A stretch of DNA of 64,000 nt from Nostoc sp. CENA543 (GTDB lineage Bacteria > Cyanobacteriota > Cyanobacteriia > Cyanobacteriales > Nostocaceae), in the NCBI RefSeq assembly GCF_002896875.1, contig NZ_CP023278.1, positions 744,001 through 808,000 on the forward strand, given 5' to 3'. The notes under the pieces are model-generated. The model saw nothing but the letters and a program-made list of their open reading frames with translations. It was not told where the DNA came from and made no database searches. The position numbers and the translations under genes were made by a program. How positions within the stretch are numbered: the first letter of the stretch is position 1; every line of letters starts with the position of its first letter. Below, piece by piece: positions 17,814-27,157 of this stretch.

Positions 17814-20417
17814 TTAATCGTATTCTCTCTTAATAATTACTTTATTAATTACTTCTGAATTCCAAGTCGCAATATCTGTACTGATTTTGTTGCTGATCTC
17901 CTCAAGTTCTTGACATTTGTTCATAATCCAGGATTTAGTTGCATAATGTTGTTCTAACATTTCCTGATGCGATCGCTCTTGCTGTTCCAAGATTTTTTCA
18001 TACACAGATATAGCTCCTTCAATCACTCGACTTACTGCTTCGACTTTGGTATCAAAAAATCTTTCAATATTTTCCTGGAGTTTTTCGTATATCTTATCAA
18101 TTGATTCATCAAACTTTTGAAATCCTATTTCTAAAACAGATGTTTTAATTTGACTATGCAATCTATCGCTGTCTAACATCCTAGAGCCAAAAGAACTGGC
18201 AATTACCGAAGTGATATTAGCTAAAGCAACTGGGATAAATCCAATTCCGGTAAATACTAGTACCTCTTCTTTTAATGCAGCACTGAAATCAATACTATCT
18301 AACTCAATTAATTGATCAGTAATATCATTAATAGAAAGTTTTAATTCTTCACTGAATGTGGTGTTACTTCTAATGTCTAATAAATTAAATTCTGATTGAA
18401 TGGCTTCTAACTCATACTTAATGTTGATATTGAGGTTTTGTAAGTTCTCTTTGAGAACTAAATTTTTCAGATGAGTATTCACCCATTCATCAACTTCATT
18501 AGATAAATCTCTGACAAAATACTGAATATAGTCACGAATTAACTTATCCTGATTCCAGAGAAGTCTATGTTCAGAATGCCAATGCTCACTCCTAAATACC
18601 ATGCGTTCATCTAAACCCTCATACCACTCATTCCAAGAAACACTAGCTTTTTCCAGTGCTTGTTCTATGAGTTGAATTGTTAATAAACATATTTTGACAT
18701 CCCGTCCACTAAACTCTCCAATTCTTTCTAGGATTTTATGTTTTTCATCTTCTGCAATATTAATTTCCGACTCTAGAGCATCTTTAAAATGCAGCAGATG
18801 TTCAGTGATTTCTTGAATTATTTTATTGAGTTTATCAGACAATTGATAAAGTTTTAGTCCTCCCCTCTCCAGCATTAAGAATCTTTCAAGGGATTTAATA
18901 AAAATGTCAAAATTTTCTTGATATTCATCTTCAGTCTTATTCAAAATCGCATTGAGTGCGGTTTGAGCTGAAAGGAAGTGAACACGATTTTTTCCTGTAA
19001 TTATGGGGTTATCACCTTCAACTAAATTCAAAATTCTCTTTTGAATCTGCTCACGACCTTTTTCTGTACGCACTAAATCCATAAAATTACCTACAATGAA
19101 TAAGTTACTTGCAGGTTCTTTATCTTTACCCCCGTTGAGTTTGATTCGCAATTGATTCAACAACTCACGCTCACCTTGCGTTAGCGATCGCGAAGCATTA
19201 GTCACAAAAATAGCAGCATCAATATCGTGAAGTAACTTCTGAGTAATAGCTGTGAGTTCGGGATTTTCGTTCAAACCCGGTGAATCAATTATCTCTACAC
19301 CACTATTGCATAATGTCAAATTTGGATGTTCAACAATGATATCTTCAATAGTAGATTGTATGAATTCTTCGTTGAGTGAACCAATAGCAACCTCTTCAGA
19401 AATACTTGCTTGTTGTCTATACTCCTCAAATGGTATTTCTTCTTCTCTTCCATCTTTATAACGACAGACTACCCGTTTTCTCTCCCCGTACTTTAAGACA
19501 GCTACCGTACCACTACAAGGAATCTCTCGCATCGGTTGAATTTCTTCACCTAATAAAGCATTGAGTAAAGTAGATTTTCCTTGGCTAAATTCACCTACAA
19601 CTGCTAGCCTAAATTTGTGTGATCTGACTCTTTCTAAGACTTCCCTAGCTTTATCAACTAATTTATCTGAGTCATTAGATAAAAACCCCCGTTGATTACA
19701 AGTTTGAATTATCTGCAAAACCTGATGGCAATAATTCTCTAAATGTTTACTAAATTCTTGGAAATTCTTCAACCCTTCATAATAGACATAAACACGAGGA
19801 TTACTTTCTTGTGTGTTAGTGTTAACAGCCAAATTGATCAAATCTTCAGAGGATAACTGAAGAGATATTTTAGGATTTAATGCTTGGAAATGTGATGGAT
19901 TTAGTAAATCATCTACTTCATTTAAAACTTCTATATCAAAGTTATCTGGTGGTTTGAATGCTGATGCCAACACTGCTAAATGTTGTGGCTTAACGTCTAA
20001 ATATTGAGCTACAATTTCCAAATATCTCTGTTCACGTAAACCCATGCTGCCGTTAATTGTAGACATCTCATAGCCAAAGCCAATCAACAATAATCTTTCT
20101 GCTTGTGATAGGGGATGAGTGATAGCTAATAATTCGTTAAACTTGCGATAAAGCTGATATTTTCTAATTCCTTTAATCATCAAATGGGTTAATTTACGGA
20201 TGTCACTTTCTGGTGTGCTAAAGCGATATAATAGTTCAACTAATCTTTGTTTTTCTTTCTCGGTAACAGAACCATCAATTAGGATTACTCCTAACAAGAC
20301 AACAATCAAATTAGCTAAAAATAAAACTGGCGGAGTAACATCTTTTTGTGTCATTTTTTGTCCAGTAATATTTGACAAAAAATTAACCACCTGATTCCCA
20401 ATCAATGATGTATCCAT
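17814..20417 (-). CDS. Dynamin-like GTPase with N-terminal TerB-like domain
   Basis: The 867-residue protein has a TerB-like helical domain at about 25-165 (the acidic pair VILIDGSVTEKEKQRL and STINGSMGLREQRYL are typical). A dynamin-family GTPase follows: G1 GEFSQGKSTLLNALLG near 275-290, G2 threonine in PCSGTVAV, G3 IIDSPGLNE near 380, G4 GNFMDLV near 442. A long helical stalk follows with a hydrophobic paddle near 712-742 (VFTGIGFIPVALANITSVIA) and coiled coil to the end. Bacterial dynamin-like proteins, described from Nostoc, bind and reshape membranes on GTP hydrolysis. The TerB fusion may sense stress or metal; that is inference. GTPase assignment is secure. Confidence 0.88.
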   Translation of the reverse strand: MDTSLIGNQVVNFLSNITGQKMTQKDVTPPVLFLANLIVVLLGVILIDGSVTEKEKQRLVELLYRFSTPESDIRKLTHLMIKGIRKYQLYRKFNELLAITHPLSQAERLLLIGFGYEMSTINGSMGLREQRYLEIVAQYLDVKPQHLAVLASAFKPPDNFDIEVLNEVDDLLNPSHFQALNPKISLQLSSEDLINLAVNTNTQESNPRVYVYYEGLKNFQEFSKHLENYCHQVLQIIQTCNQRGFLSNDSDKLVDKAREVLERVRSHKFRLAVVGEFSQGKSTLLNALLGEEIQPMREIPCSGTVAVLKYGERKRVVCRYKDGREEEIPFEEYRQQASISEEVAIGSLNEEFIQSTIEDIIVEHPNLTLCNSGVEIIDSPGLNENPELTAITQKLLHDIDAAIFVTNASRSLTQGERELLNQLRIKLNGGKDKEPASNLFIVGNFMDLVRTEKGREQIQKRILNLVEGDNPIITGKNRVHFLSAQTALNAILNKTEDEYQENFDIFIKSLERFLMLERGGLKLYQLSDKLNKIIQEITEHLLHFKDALESEINIAEDEKHKILERIGEFSGRDVKICLLTIQLIEQALEKASVSWNEWYEGLDERMVFRSEHWHSEHRLLWNQDKLIRDYIQYFVRDLSNEVDEWVNTHLKNLVLKENLQNLNINIKYELEAIQSEFNLLDIRSNTTFSEELKLSINDITDQLIELDSIDFSAALKEEVLVFTGIGFIPVALANITSVIASSFGSRMLDSDRLHSQIKTSVLEIGFQKFDESIDKIYEKLQENIERFFDTKVEAVSRVIEGAISVYEKILEQQERSHQEMLEQHYATKSWIMNKCQELEEISNKISTDIATWNSEVINKVIIKREYD

Positions 20418-21164
20418 AAATAATTGTCAGCCACTACATTTATTGAATATTGTTTTGAAGTTTAAGCATAATAGCAGAAGAATTATCGCATAAAATGGGG
20501 GTTATTCTTTATAGCTATCTACTCATCATCGATTATTCTTTTTTGAGGTGTTTCTTATGTTTAATGAATTTTTTTTCCATTGAGGATGGTTTCATGTCTA
20601 TAAAGTCAGCTTAATTTTTCGCAAGTATAACAACATCTAAATTTATAATACAGAAAATGACGGCTCAATACTTTTTTAAAGTCAAGTAGTAGCACCATAT
20701 AAGAGTTAAATATAGATTTCTCTTATGTAAATTATCAATAAAACTTACTTTATTTCAGATGCAGACCAACGAAAAATCTCTTACTAATTTCGTTTGTTGC
20801 ACGTACTAGGTGAATATTTATTTTTCACCAACAAGACTATTAGGTAAGAAATCTTGCCTAAAAAACTTGTGTGGTAACAATATAAAAATACTAAAGAAGA
20901 GTATATCTACGTAGTGCTGAGAATGTAGCGAATTTCTGTATGATTGGCAAGAGGGGTGTAACCCCTCATTGATTTTTTGCACCCTCAGATGTTCCCTTCT
21001 TAAAACTTGCGTCCATAATGATATAGGTTTATGCACCTTGATTGTTGCGACAAAATCATATTTCAGATGATCTTTGAGCTAGTCACGGACTGAAAAGTAG
21101 TCTGGTTAATGTTTGATGTTGGAGTATAGTCAGCAGAGGTAATTTTCCCATGTAGTATCTTGGC
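20418..21164. other. Non-coding region upstream of the dynamin-like gene
   Basis: No convincing gene lies in these ~750 bases. A small inverted repeat AGGGGTGTAACCCCT occurs at about 20951-20966. A short open frame on the reverse strand (20818-21036) has no protein-like character. Confidence 0.4.
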
Positions 21165-21851
21165 TCATTGGCTGTACATGGACAGATATTGCCAAGTTTT
21201 AGACCCTACTATTCCATCAACCTTTAAATTATGTTTTGCTTGAAAAGCTTTAACGGCACTCTCTGTTAATGCACCAAAATTGCCATCTACTCTCACATAA
21301 TAGCCGTTAGCCATTAACAGGCGTTGTAATACCTTTACCGCTACACCAGAATTTCTAAAACTTAAATTAGGTAATGGGTAGCGGCTGAAGCTTGGAGAAC
21401 TGACAAAAGCAAGATCATCTTCTCTGTTTTGCTGATTTGTTAACTTTCGTCTATTGAGTAAACTGGCTTTTGGCAATTTGTCGGGAATAAGTTTATCTCT
21501 GCGCTGTTGAACTATTAAGCTTTTTTTAGCAGGAACATTATCTTTGAGAGATTTAAAGGCAGATGATTTGGTGATTTGATTCAAGTTTTTGGGAAGTCTT
21601 TGCTTAACCCTGGTTAAGCGACTTTTTTGAGGTTTAGGCTTATGCGCTAATAAATTCTGTGAGACATGGCTACTGGATGACACATATCTAGGTGAAATAG
21701 CTTGCGCTTGTGCAGTTAGTTGAAACGGTGGATTTGGTCTCACTTCCTGCATATTTTGTTCTGACTGAATTATAGGCGGATTGATCACTTGAGCAGCCGA
21801 TGGTTGCTTTGTCATTAATACGCCTGTCATCAACATTGCAATATCACTCAT
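21165..21851 (-). CDS. Peptidoglycan-binding-domain protein
   Basis: The C-terminal ~65 residues of 228 form a PG_binding_1 domain (SGVAVKVLQRLLMANGYYV, DGNFGALTESAVKAFQAKHN, VDGIVGSKTW). The N-terminus (IAMLMTGVLMTKQPSAAQ) looks like a weak signal or anchor. The middle is basic and Lys/Arg/Ser/Gln-rich without structure. A cell-wall role outside the cytoplasm is likely. No catalytic domain is attached. Alone on its transcription unit. Confidence 0.8.
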   Translation of the reverse strand: MSDIAMLMTGVLMTKQPSAAQVINPPIIQSEQNMQEVRPNPPFQLTAQAQAISPRYVSSSSHVSQNLLAHKPKPQKSRLTRVKQRLPKNLNQITKSSAFKSLKDNVPAKKSLIVQQRRDKLIPDKLPKASLLNRRKLTNQQNREDDLAFVSSPSFSRYPLPNLSFRNSGVAVKVLQRLLMANGYYVRVDGNFGALTESAVKAFQAKHNLKVDGIVGSKTWQYLSMYSQ

Positions 21852-22259
21852 TTTACTGATTACCTAAATGTTGGCTACGAAGCAAAACGCTAATTATACA
21901 AAATTACAAAAGCAATATATCTAGACATCCAATACTAAATAGCTAATGCTTAAGTAATAGAGCCATTATATGCGTAATTTTATGAGTGTAAATTAATTCA
22001 CGATTTTGTGGATTGCAATTAAATATTTAAGTAAATCGGTGACAATAAATGCAACTATATTAACTAATGTAAAGTTAATTAAATCTTTTTCGTAATTGCT
22101 TTATGGCCTTTCTTAACCATAGTGAAGTACAAACCACAATAGCTAAACGCAAATTTAGCTTGCTTCACCGTAGGAGTAACCACAGGTAAACAGATCAATG
22201 TGGATCAATTTGTACCTCAGCAGACTAAGAAAAGCCATAAAGCTGATTAATACGATTGA
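21852..22259. other. Intergenic region with a MITE-like element
   Basis: Apart from the element at 22098-22243 the stretch is AT-rich and featureless. Confidence 0.4.
22098..22243. mobile_element. MITE-like element, copy B of the AGCCTTTC family
   Basis: Ends GCTTTATGGCCTTTCTTA and TAAGAAAAGCCATAAAGC are near-perfect 18-bp inverted repeats. Inside, GAAGTACAAACCACAATAG, TTTAGCTTGCTTCACCGTAG and TTTGTACCTCAGCAGACTA align with copy A at 17388-17526. Length 146 bp, non-coding, placed just downstream of nblS. Confidence 0.7.
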
Positions 22260-24194
22260 TTAGCTAACATTTGTAGGCTCAATTTCTGGCTTCGGTGTTT
22301 CTACTTCAAATAGAGTTAAATCAAACCAAAAAGTAGTACCCACACCAACTTCACTCACCAAATTTACTTTACTGCGGTGTCTTTCGATGATATTTCTCAC
22401 AATGGAAAGACCTAAACCTGTACCTTCTAAGGTGTGAACGCGGTTTTCCACACGGAAGAAACGGTCAAAAATAGCCTGTTGGTCTTCTGGTGCGATACCA
22501 ATACCTGTATCAGACACTTCTACGCGTACTTGTGGGGGTTGATTGGGTAATAAAGCGTGGATATCTAATTGATAGGCACGAATGGTAACTTTACCGCCAG
22601 CAGGAGTAAACTTAAGTGCGTTACCCACCAAGTTAGCTAAAACTTGTAGTAACAAATCATAATTACCCGTAACTAGGGGCAATTGAGGAGCAACTTCTTG
22701 TGATATTTCAATTCCTTTGTCTTTGGCGTTGAGTTGGTATGTCCGCAGAGTTTGTTCGATCGCCTGGGCTAAGTCTACACCGTAGAAGTTATAAGTCTTA
22801 CCAGATTCTAGCTTCGATAAATCCAAAACATCATTAACTAAGCGAGTTAAGCGATCGGTTTCATGGTTAACTGTTTGCAGGAATTCCCGTTTTTCTTCTG
22901 CACTTAAATCTTCACCGTAATCATGTAGAGTTTCAATAAAAGATTTGATATTAAATAAGGGCGTTCGCAGTTCGTGGGAAACATTGCTAATAAATTGGCT
23001 TTTAGCTTCATTGAGTTCTACTTCACGAGTAATATCCTGCACAGTAATGGCAATGCCTTTAATACTCTCCCGTTGCAAATTGAGAACCGTAGTTAAGAGA
23101 ATGCGGATAGTGCGCTTAACGGGTTGATTTAAAGCCAAACGAAACTCCGCACTTTCACATTCACCGGCGGCCATTAAGGATAAAGGTTTGGTGATTTCCA
23201 TTTGCACGGTTGGGGGCAAATTATGTAAAACATTACTGCCTACTACATCATCACTACCTTCCCAACCAAAGATACGCCGTGCCGTGGGATTGACTAAAAT
23301 CACCTGCATATTATTGTCAATTAAGACAGCACCATCGGCGATAGTAGAGACGAGGGTTTCCAGCTTGGCTTTTTCGGCTGTGAGTTCCTCAATATTTTGC
23401 TCTTCGTAGCGTTCTAGCCGTTCCGCCATTTCATTAAAGTTGAAAATTAGCTCCCCTAATTCACCACCCAAAGGTAAATCGATGCGCTGTTTAAAGTTAC
23501 CGGCGGCAATTTGTTTTACCCCTACTAGTAGTTCTTTAATGGGTTTAGTGATTGTCAAAGCGTTGATCACTCCAGCCAAAATTACCATTACCCAAATCGT
23601 AATAAACACGGCAATGGTCACATCACGGGTGAAATTAGTAGAGATAACGGCTATTTGATTGGGGTTGATACCAATTGCTAATACACCGTAATATTTTTTA
23701 TTAACAATTAGAGGGATAAATACATCAGTCACGACTCCATCAGGAGTCATGTGTTGCCGCACCATTGGCTTATCCCCTTCCTCTGGGTAATCTTCTGGCA
23801 GTTCAATACGCCTTTCAATAGTCAGCGAGTTTTCTACTTCAGGTTCCCAAAAGGGAATCCCAAAGTAAATCTTGCCAGTTTCATCCGCGTAGAGCATATA
23901 GCGGATACTAGAGGTACTGCTATAGAAGCGTTGAGAAAATTTAGCTACCTCTGTGAGATTATGGTCAGCTACTAAAGGAGTGATGTTAGCAGCTAGTAGT
24001 AGTCCCAAATCCCGCCCAAAGCGGGTATCATTCATGCGGGCATCTTGCTGAATGGTATTTACCGCCCAGAAAGTGAGACCACTCATGACCAAAGAGACTA
24101 CCAAAGTAGCCACAGCCAAAAGTTTAGTTTGAAGTGTGAACTCTGACCACCAATTGGCGATCGCTTCTCGGATTGTTTTTAACAGCGACAGCAT
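22260..24194 (-). CDS. nblS: Sensor histidine kinase NblS/Hik33 (DspA) type
   Basis: This conserved cyanobacterial kinase responds to light and nutrient stress; known partners elsewhere are RpaB/NrrA-type regulators. The 644 residues show a first membrane helix (~25-45), an extracytoplasmic sensing region with PAS-like fold, a second helix (~195-215), HAMP (ITKPIKELLVGVKQIAAGNF), PAS (~275-385), HisKA with phospho-His in [10 protein letters not shown] (near 403), and a HATPase with N box [22 protein letters not shown] and GTGLGLSIV. The full domain order and length match NblS/Hik33. It lies ~270 bp downstream of purD in the same direction; a purD-nblS arrangement is known from Synechococcus. 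Confidence 0.92.
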   Translation of the reverse strand: MLSLLKTIREAIANWWSEFTLQTKLLAVATLVVSLVMSGLTFWAVNTIQQDARMNDTRFGRDLGLLLAANITPLVADHNLTEVAKFSQRFYSSTSSIRYMLYADETGKIYFGIPFWEPEVENSLTIERRIELPEDYPEEGDKPMVRQHMTPDGVVTDVFIPLIVNKKYYGVLAIGINPNQIAVISTNFTRDVTIAVFITIWVMVILAGVINALTITKPIKELLVGVKQIAAGNFKQRIDLPLGGELGELIFNFNEMAERLERYEEQNIEELTAEKAKLETLVSTIADGAVLIDNNMQVILVNPTARRIFGWEGSDDVVGSNVLHNLPPTVQMEITKPLSLMAAGECESAEFRLALNQPVKRTIRILLTTVLNLQRESIKGIAITVQDITREVELNEAKSQFISNVSHELRTPLFNIKSFIETLHDYGEDLSAEEKREFLQTVNHETDRLTRLVNDVLDLSKLESGKTYNFYGVDLAQAIEQTLRTYQLNAKDKGIEISQEVAPQLPLVTGNYDLLLQVLANLVGNALKFTPAGGKVTIRAYQLDIHALLPNQPPQVRVEVSDTGIGIAPEDQQAIFDRFFRVENRVHTLEGTGLGLSIVRNIIERHRSKVNLVSEVGVGTTFWFDLTLFEVETPKPEIEPTNVS

Positions 24195-24356
24195 TGCAAA
24201 TAAAGTTGTTAGTAGTTTAGGTTATCAACCCCAACAACTAAAAAATTAACAGTTTATTCGACAAATATGGTAATTCGGGGATTGGGGATTGGGGATTGGG
24301 GACTGGGAAAAAGGCGGACAAGGTGGACAAGGTAGAATTGATTTCCTAACTCTCAG

Positions 24357-24387
24357 CACCGGCTAAACACCGCGCTATCGCTAACAA
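24357..24387 (-). repeat. Dispersed GTTAGCG(G/A)TAGCGCGG repeat
   Basis: Read on the reverse strand this is GTTAGCGATAGCGCGGTG, then TTTAGCCGGTGC; it matches the two tandem units at 34486-34552 on the forward strand. Confidence 0.55.
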
Positions 24388-24393
24388 AACTTA

Positions 24394-24484
24394 TCACTCA
24401 TTACTCACTGCTCATTACTCATTACTCACTACTCATTACTCATTACTCACTACTCAGCACTCATTACTCAGCACTCAGCACTCT
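24394..24484. repeat. Heptamer tandem repeat (CTCATTA/CTCACTA)
   Basis: About thirteen 7-bp units, mainly CTCATTA, CTCACTA and CTCAGCA, run into the 3' end of purD. The last codons (VLSAE) and stop of PurD are written in this repeat. Confidence 0.8.
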
Positions 24485-25747
24485 ATGACCAATATCTCTA
24501 CGGTAATACATCCCTTCAAATTGAATAGATTGTAGCCCGTTGTAAGCTTTGGCTAGGGCTTGCTGGAAGTTTTCGCCTGTAGCTGTCACGTTTAAGACTC
24601 GGCCGCCATCTGTGACGATTTGTTGTTGTTCGTTTAATTTTGTGCCGGCGTGAAAGACTGTGGCTGCTTTGGTTTCGGCTTCTGCAATTCCGGTTATGAC
24701 TTTGCCTTTTTCATAGTCCCCTGGATAACCGCCGGAAGCGGCTACTACTGTGGCAGATGCGCCTTCATGCCATGCTAAGGGGGGTAATTCGCTCAAACGT
24801 TGCTCGACGCAAGCTAAAATCAACTCTTCTAAGGGTGTGGCTAAGAGTGGCAGGATGACTTGGGTTTCAGGATCACCGAAGCGACAGTTAAATTCTAAAA
24901 CTTTAAAGTTGCCATCGGGTGAAATCATCAAGCCGGCGTAGAGAATACCACGATAATCGATACCTTGGGATTTTAAAGCTGCGATCGCTCTTTCTAAAAC
25001 TTCCGTTTGCACCCTAGCCATAATTTCTGGCGTAGCAATGGGTGCTGGGGCATACGCGCCCATGCCACCTGTATTTTCGCCTGTATCCCCCTCACCGATG
25101 CGTTTGTGGTCTTGGGCAGGCAATAAAGGGCGAATGGTCAAGCCATCTGTCACGGCTAACACCGAAACTTCCTGCCCGATTAAACATTCTTCAATAACGA
25201 TAAATTCCCCAGCACTGCCAAACTGCCCTTGAAAGATGGTGTCAATGGCGTTTTCTGCTTCTTCTATGGTGGTAGCAACAATAACACCTTTCCCGGCAGC
25301 CAAACCATCGGCTTTGACAACTATCGGTGCACCTTGAGCTTGAACATAAGATTTAGCGGCCGTTGCCTCAGTAAATACCGCAGCCTTAGCAGTAGGAATT
25401 TCTGCTGCTTGCATCAGAGCTTTTGCCCAAGCTTTACTCGCTTCAATTTTGGCACCAGTTCTGGTAGGGCCAAATACCTTTAATCCTTTTGCTTGTAAGT
25501 AGTCAGTAATACCTTTAGCTAAGGGTACTTCCGGCCCTACCACCACCAGCGAAATCCCGTTATCTAAGGCGTATTTACTGATACCCTCAAAATCATCCAC
25601 TGCCAAGGGGATATTTTGGCAACGTGCCAGAGTGGCTGTACCACCGTTACCTGGTACACATACTACCTGATCAACTTGGGGCGATCGCAACAATTTCCAA
25701 GCCAGCGCGTGTTCGCGTCCGCCATTCCCTACAACTAAAACTTTCAC
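24464..25747 (-). CDS. purD: Phosphoribosylamine-glycine ligase
   Basis: PurD (GAR synthetase) joins glycine to phosphoribosylamine using ATP in purine synthesis. It is an ATP-grasp enzyme. The 427 residues begin KVLVVGNGGREHALAWKL and contain VVVGPEVPLAKGI, GAKIEASKAWAKALM, VVKADGLAAGKGVIVA, IIEECLIGQEVSVLAVTDG, LPAQDHKRIGEGDTGENTGG and EFNCRFGDPETQ (metal and ATP site). Length is normal. The last residues and stop lie inside a heptamer repeat. nblS follows in the same direction. Confidence 0.96.
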   Translation of the reverse strand: MKVLVVGNGGREHALAWKLLRSPQVDQVVCVPGNGGTATLARCQNIPLAVDDFEGISKYALDNGISLVVVGPEVPLAKGITDYLQAKGLKVFGPTRTGAKIEASKAWAKALMQAAEIPTAKAAVFTEATAAKSYVQAQGAPIVVKADGLAAGKGVIVATTIEEAENAIDTIFQGQFGSAGEFIVIEECLIGQEVSVLAVTDGLTIRPLLPAQDHKRIGEGDTGENTGGMGAYAPAPIATPEIMARVQTEVLERAIAALKSQGIDYRGILYAGLMISPDGNFKVLEFNCRFGDPETQVILPLLATPLEELILACVEQRLSELPPLAWHEGASATVVAASGGYPGDYEKGKVITGIAEAETKAATVFHAGTKLNEQQQIVTDGGRVLNVTATGENFQQALAKAYNGLQSIQFEGMYYRRDIGHRVLSAE

Positions 25748-25838
25748 TGATTTCCTCTTGCGTCCCTTGAGAGTAAGAATGCCTGATGGCTGCGGATCAA
25801 TTTTTCACCAATTCTTACTTTGATGCAAGTACCTTGTT

Positions 25839-25940
25839 AGGGGTGTAGGGGTATGAGGGTATAGGGGTATGAGTGAAAAACGAATAGAAATTATTATATT
25901 TTTTTAACCCTTACACCCTTACACCCCTAAAAATAAAATT
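25839..25940. repeat. Short TAGGGGTGTAGGG/CCCTTACACCC repeats
   Basis: GGGGTGTAGGGGTATGAGGG-type units are followed ~50 bp on by the inverted form CCCTTACACCCTTACACCCC. Related runs occur at about 10272-10325 and 37538-37566. Confidence 0.55.
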
Positions 25941-26040
25941 CCTATTTTTTGATTCCTATTGCTAAAGAATAGCTATTCCAGGATTATCGAGATTAACCTA
26001 TAAGTATTCTGAGTAAAAAATAACAATACAAATAGAGGAC

Positions 26041-26991
26041 ATGACTAAAGTTATTGTAACTGGAGCAGCAGGATTTATTGGCTCTCATCTAGCCGAAACT
26101 CTTCTAGAACAAGGAAAACAAGTAATTGGTATTGATGAACTTAACGATTATTACGACCCCATATTCAAACGTAAGAATCTTGCTCACTTACAAAGTTCGC
26201 CTAACTTTACTTTAATTGAGAACGATATTCAGAGCTTAGATTGGTCAAAATTGCTGCAAGATGTAGATGTAGTTTATCATCAAGCTGCCCAAGCAGGAGT
26301 TAGAGCCAGTTGGGGTCAAGGTTTTCGTGCGTACACTGAACGCAACATTAACGCCACACAAGTCATGTTAGAAGCAGCTAAAGATGCGAAACAATTAACT
26401 AGATTTGTGTTTGCTTCCACATCTAGCGTCTATGGGGATGCGGAAACCTTACCAACTCATGAAGGTATTCCTCCACAGCCAGTTTCGCCCTATGGAATTA
26501 CTAAACTAGCTGCCGAGCGTTTGTGTGGACTGTATCATAAAAACTTTGGTGTGCCTTTCGTGGCTCTACGTTATTTTACTGTTTACGGCCCCAGACAACG
26601 CCCTGATATGGCATTTCACAAATTTTTCAAAGCTGTTTTACAAGATGAAGCAATTCCCATCTATGGTGATGGACAGCAAACACGAGACTTTACTTTTGTC
26701 AAGGATGCTGTAGCGGCGAATTTAGCAGCAGCTACTGTACCTGAAGCTGTGGGTGAAATTTTTAATATTGGTGGTGGCAGCAGAGTTGTTTTAGCAGAAA
26801 TCCTCAACACAATGGAAAAAATAGTAGATAAACCCATCAAAAGAAACCACATCGAAAAAGCAATGGGGGATGCTAGACATACTGCTGCTGATGTTTCTAA
26901 GGCACGACAGCTTTTAGGATACCAACCACAAGTGTCTTTGCAAGAAGGTTTACTACAGGAATGGCAATGGGTGAAGGCTTTGTATAGTTAA
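26041..26991 (+). CDS. NAD-dependent sugar epimerase (UDP-glucuronate/glucose 4-epimerase-like)
   Basis: An extended short-chain dehydrogenase of 316 residues. The NAD-binding motif is VTGAAGFIGSHLAETL at the start. ASTSSVYGD carries the catalytic Ser/Thr and YGITK the Tyr and Lys. TVYGPRQRPDMAF and GDGQQTRDFTFVKD are typical of nucleotide-sugar epimerases acting on UDP-glucuronate or UDP-glucose. The product probably feeds exopolysaccharide or lipopolysaccharide synthesis. Start ATG 26041 has AGAGGAC just upstream. No other glycan genes flank it, so the precise substrate is open. Confidence 0.87.
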   Translation: MTKVIVTGAAGFIGSHLAETLLEQGKQVIGIDELNDYYDPIFKRKNLAHLQSSPNFTLIENDIQSLDWSKLLQDVDVVYHQAAQAGVRASWGQGFRAYTERNINATQVMLEAAKDAKQLTRFVFASTSSVYGDAETLPTHEGIPPQPVSPYGITKLAAERLCGLYHKNFGVPFVALRYFTVYGPRQRPDMAFHKFFKAVLQDEAIPIYGDGQQTRDFTFVKDAVAANLAAATVPEAVGEIFNIGGGSRVVLAEILNTMEKIVDKPIKRNHIEKAMGDARHTAADVSKARQLLGYQPQVSLQEGLLQEWQWVKALYS

Positions 26992-27121
26992 GCTATTCCT
27001 ATGGGGTTTGTTGACTGTTAACCGTTCACAGTCAAGCAAGTTTAAGATTTTGGAGTTGTAGTGGCGGGTTTTATCCTGTTGGAAAGACAGATATTTTTTC
27101 AAATCCGCCCTTACTTTGTGT

Positions 27122-27155
27122 TCAATCCAAAATCCAAAATCCAAAATCCAAAATT
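27122..27155. repeat. CCAAAATC short tandem repeat
   Basis: Four units of the type ATCCAAA are placed at the 3' end of the lysozyme-like gene. The same string forms the right half of the 14060-14152 element, so this may be a relic of it. Confidence 0.5.
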
Positions 27156-27157
27156 CT

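Noticed and set aside
20818-21036. 72-codon reverse-strand frame
   Set aside because: Composition is not protein-like, there is no ribosome site, and it runs through an inverted repeat.
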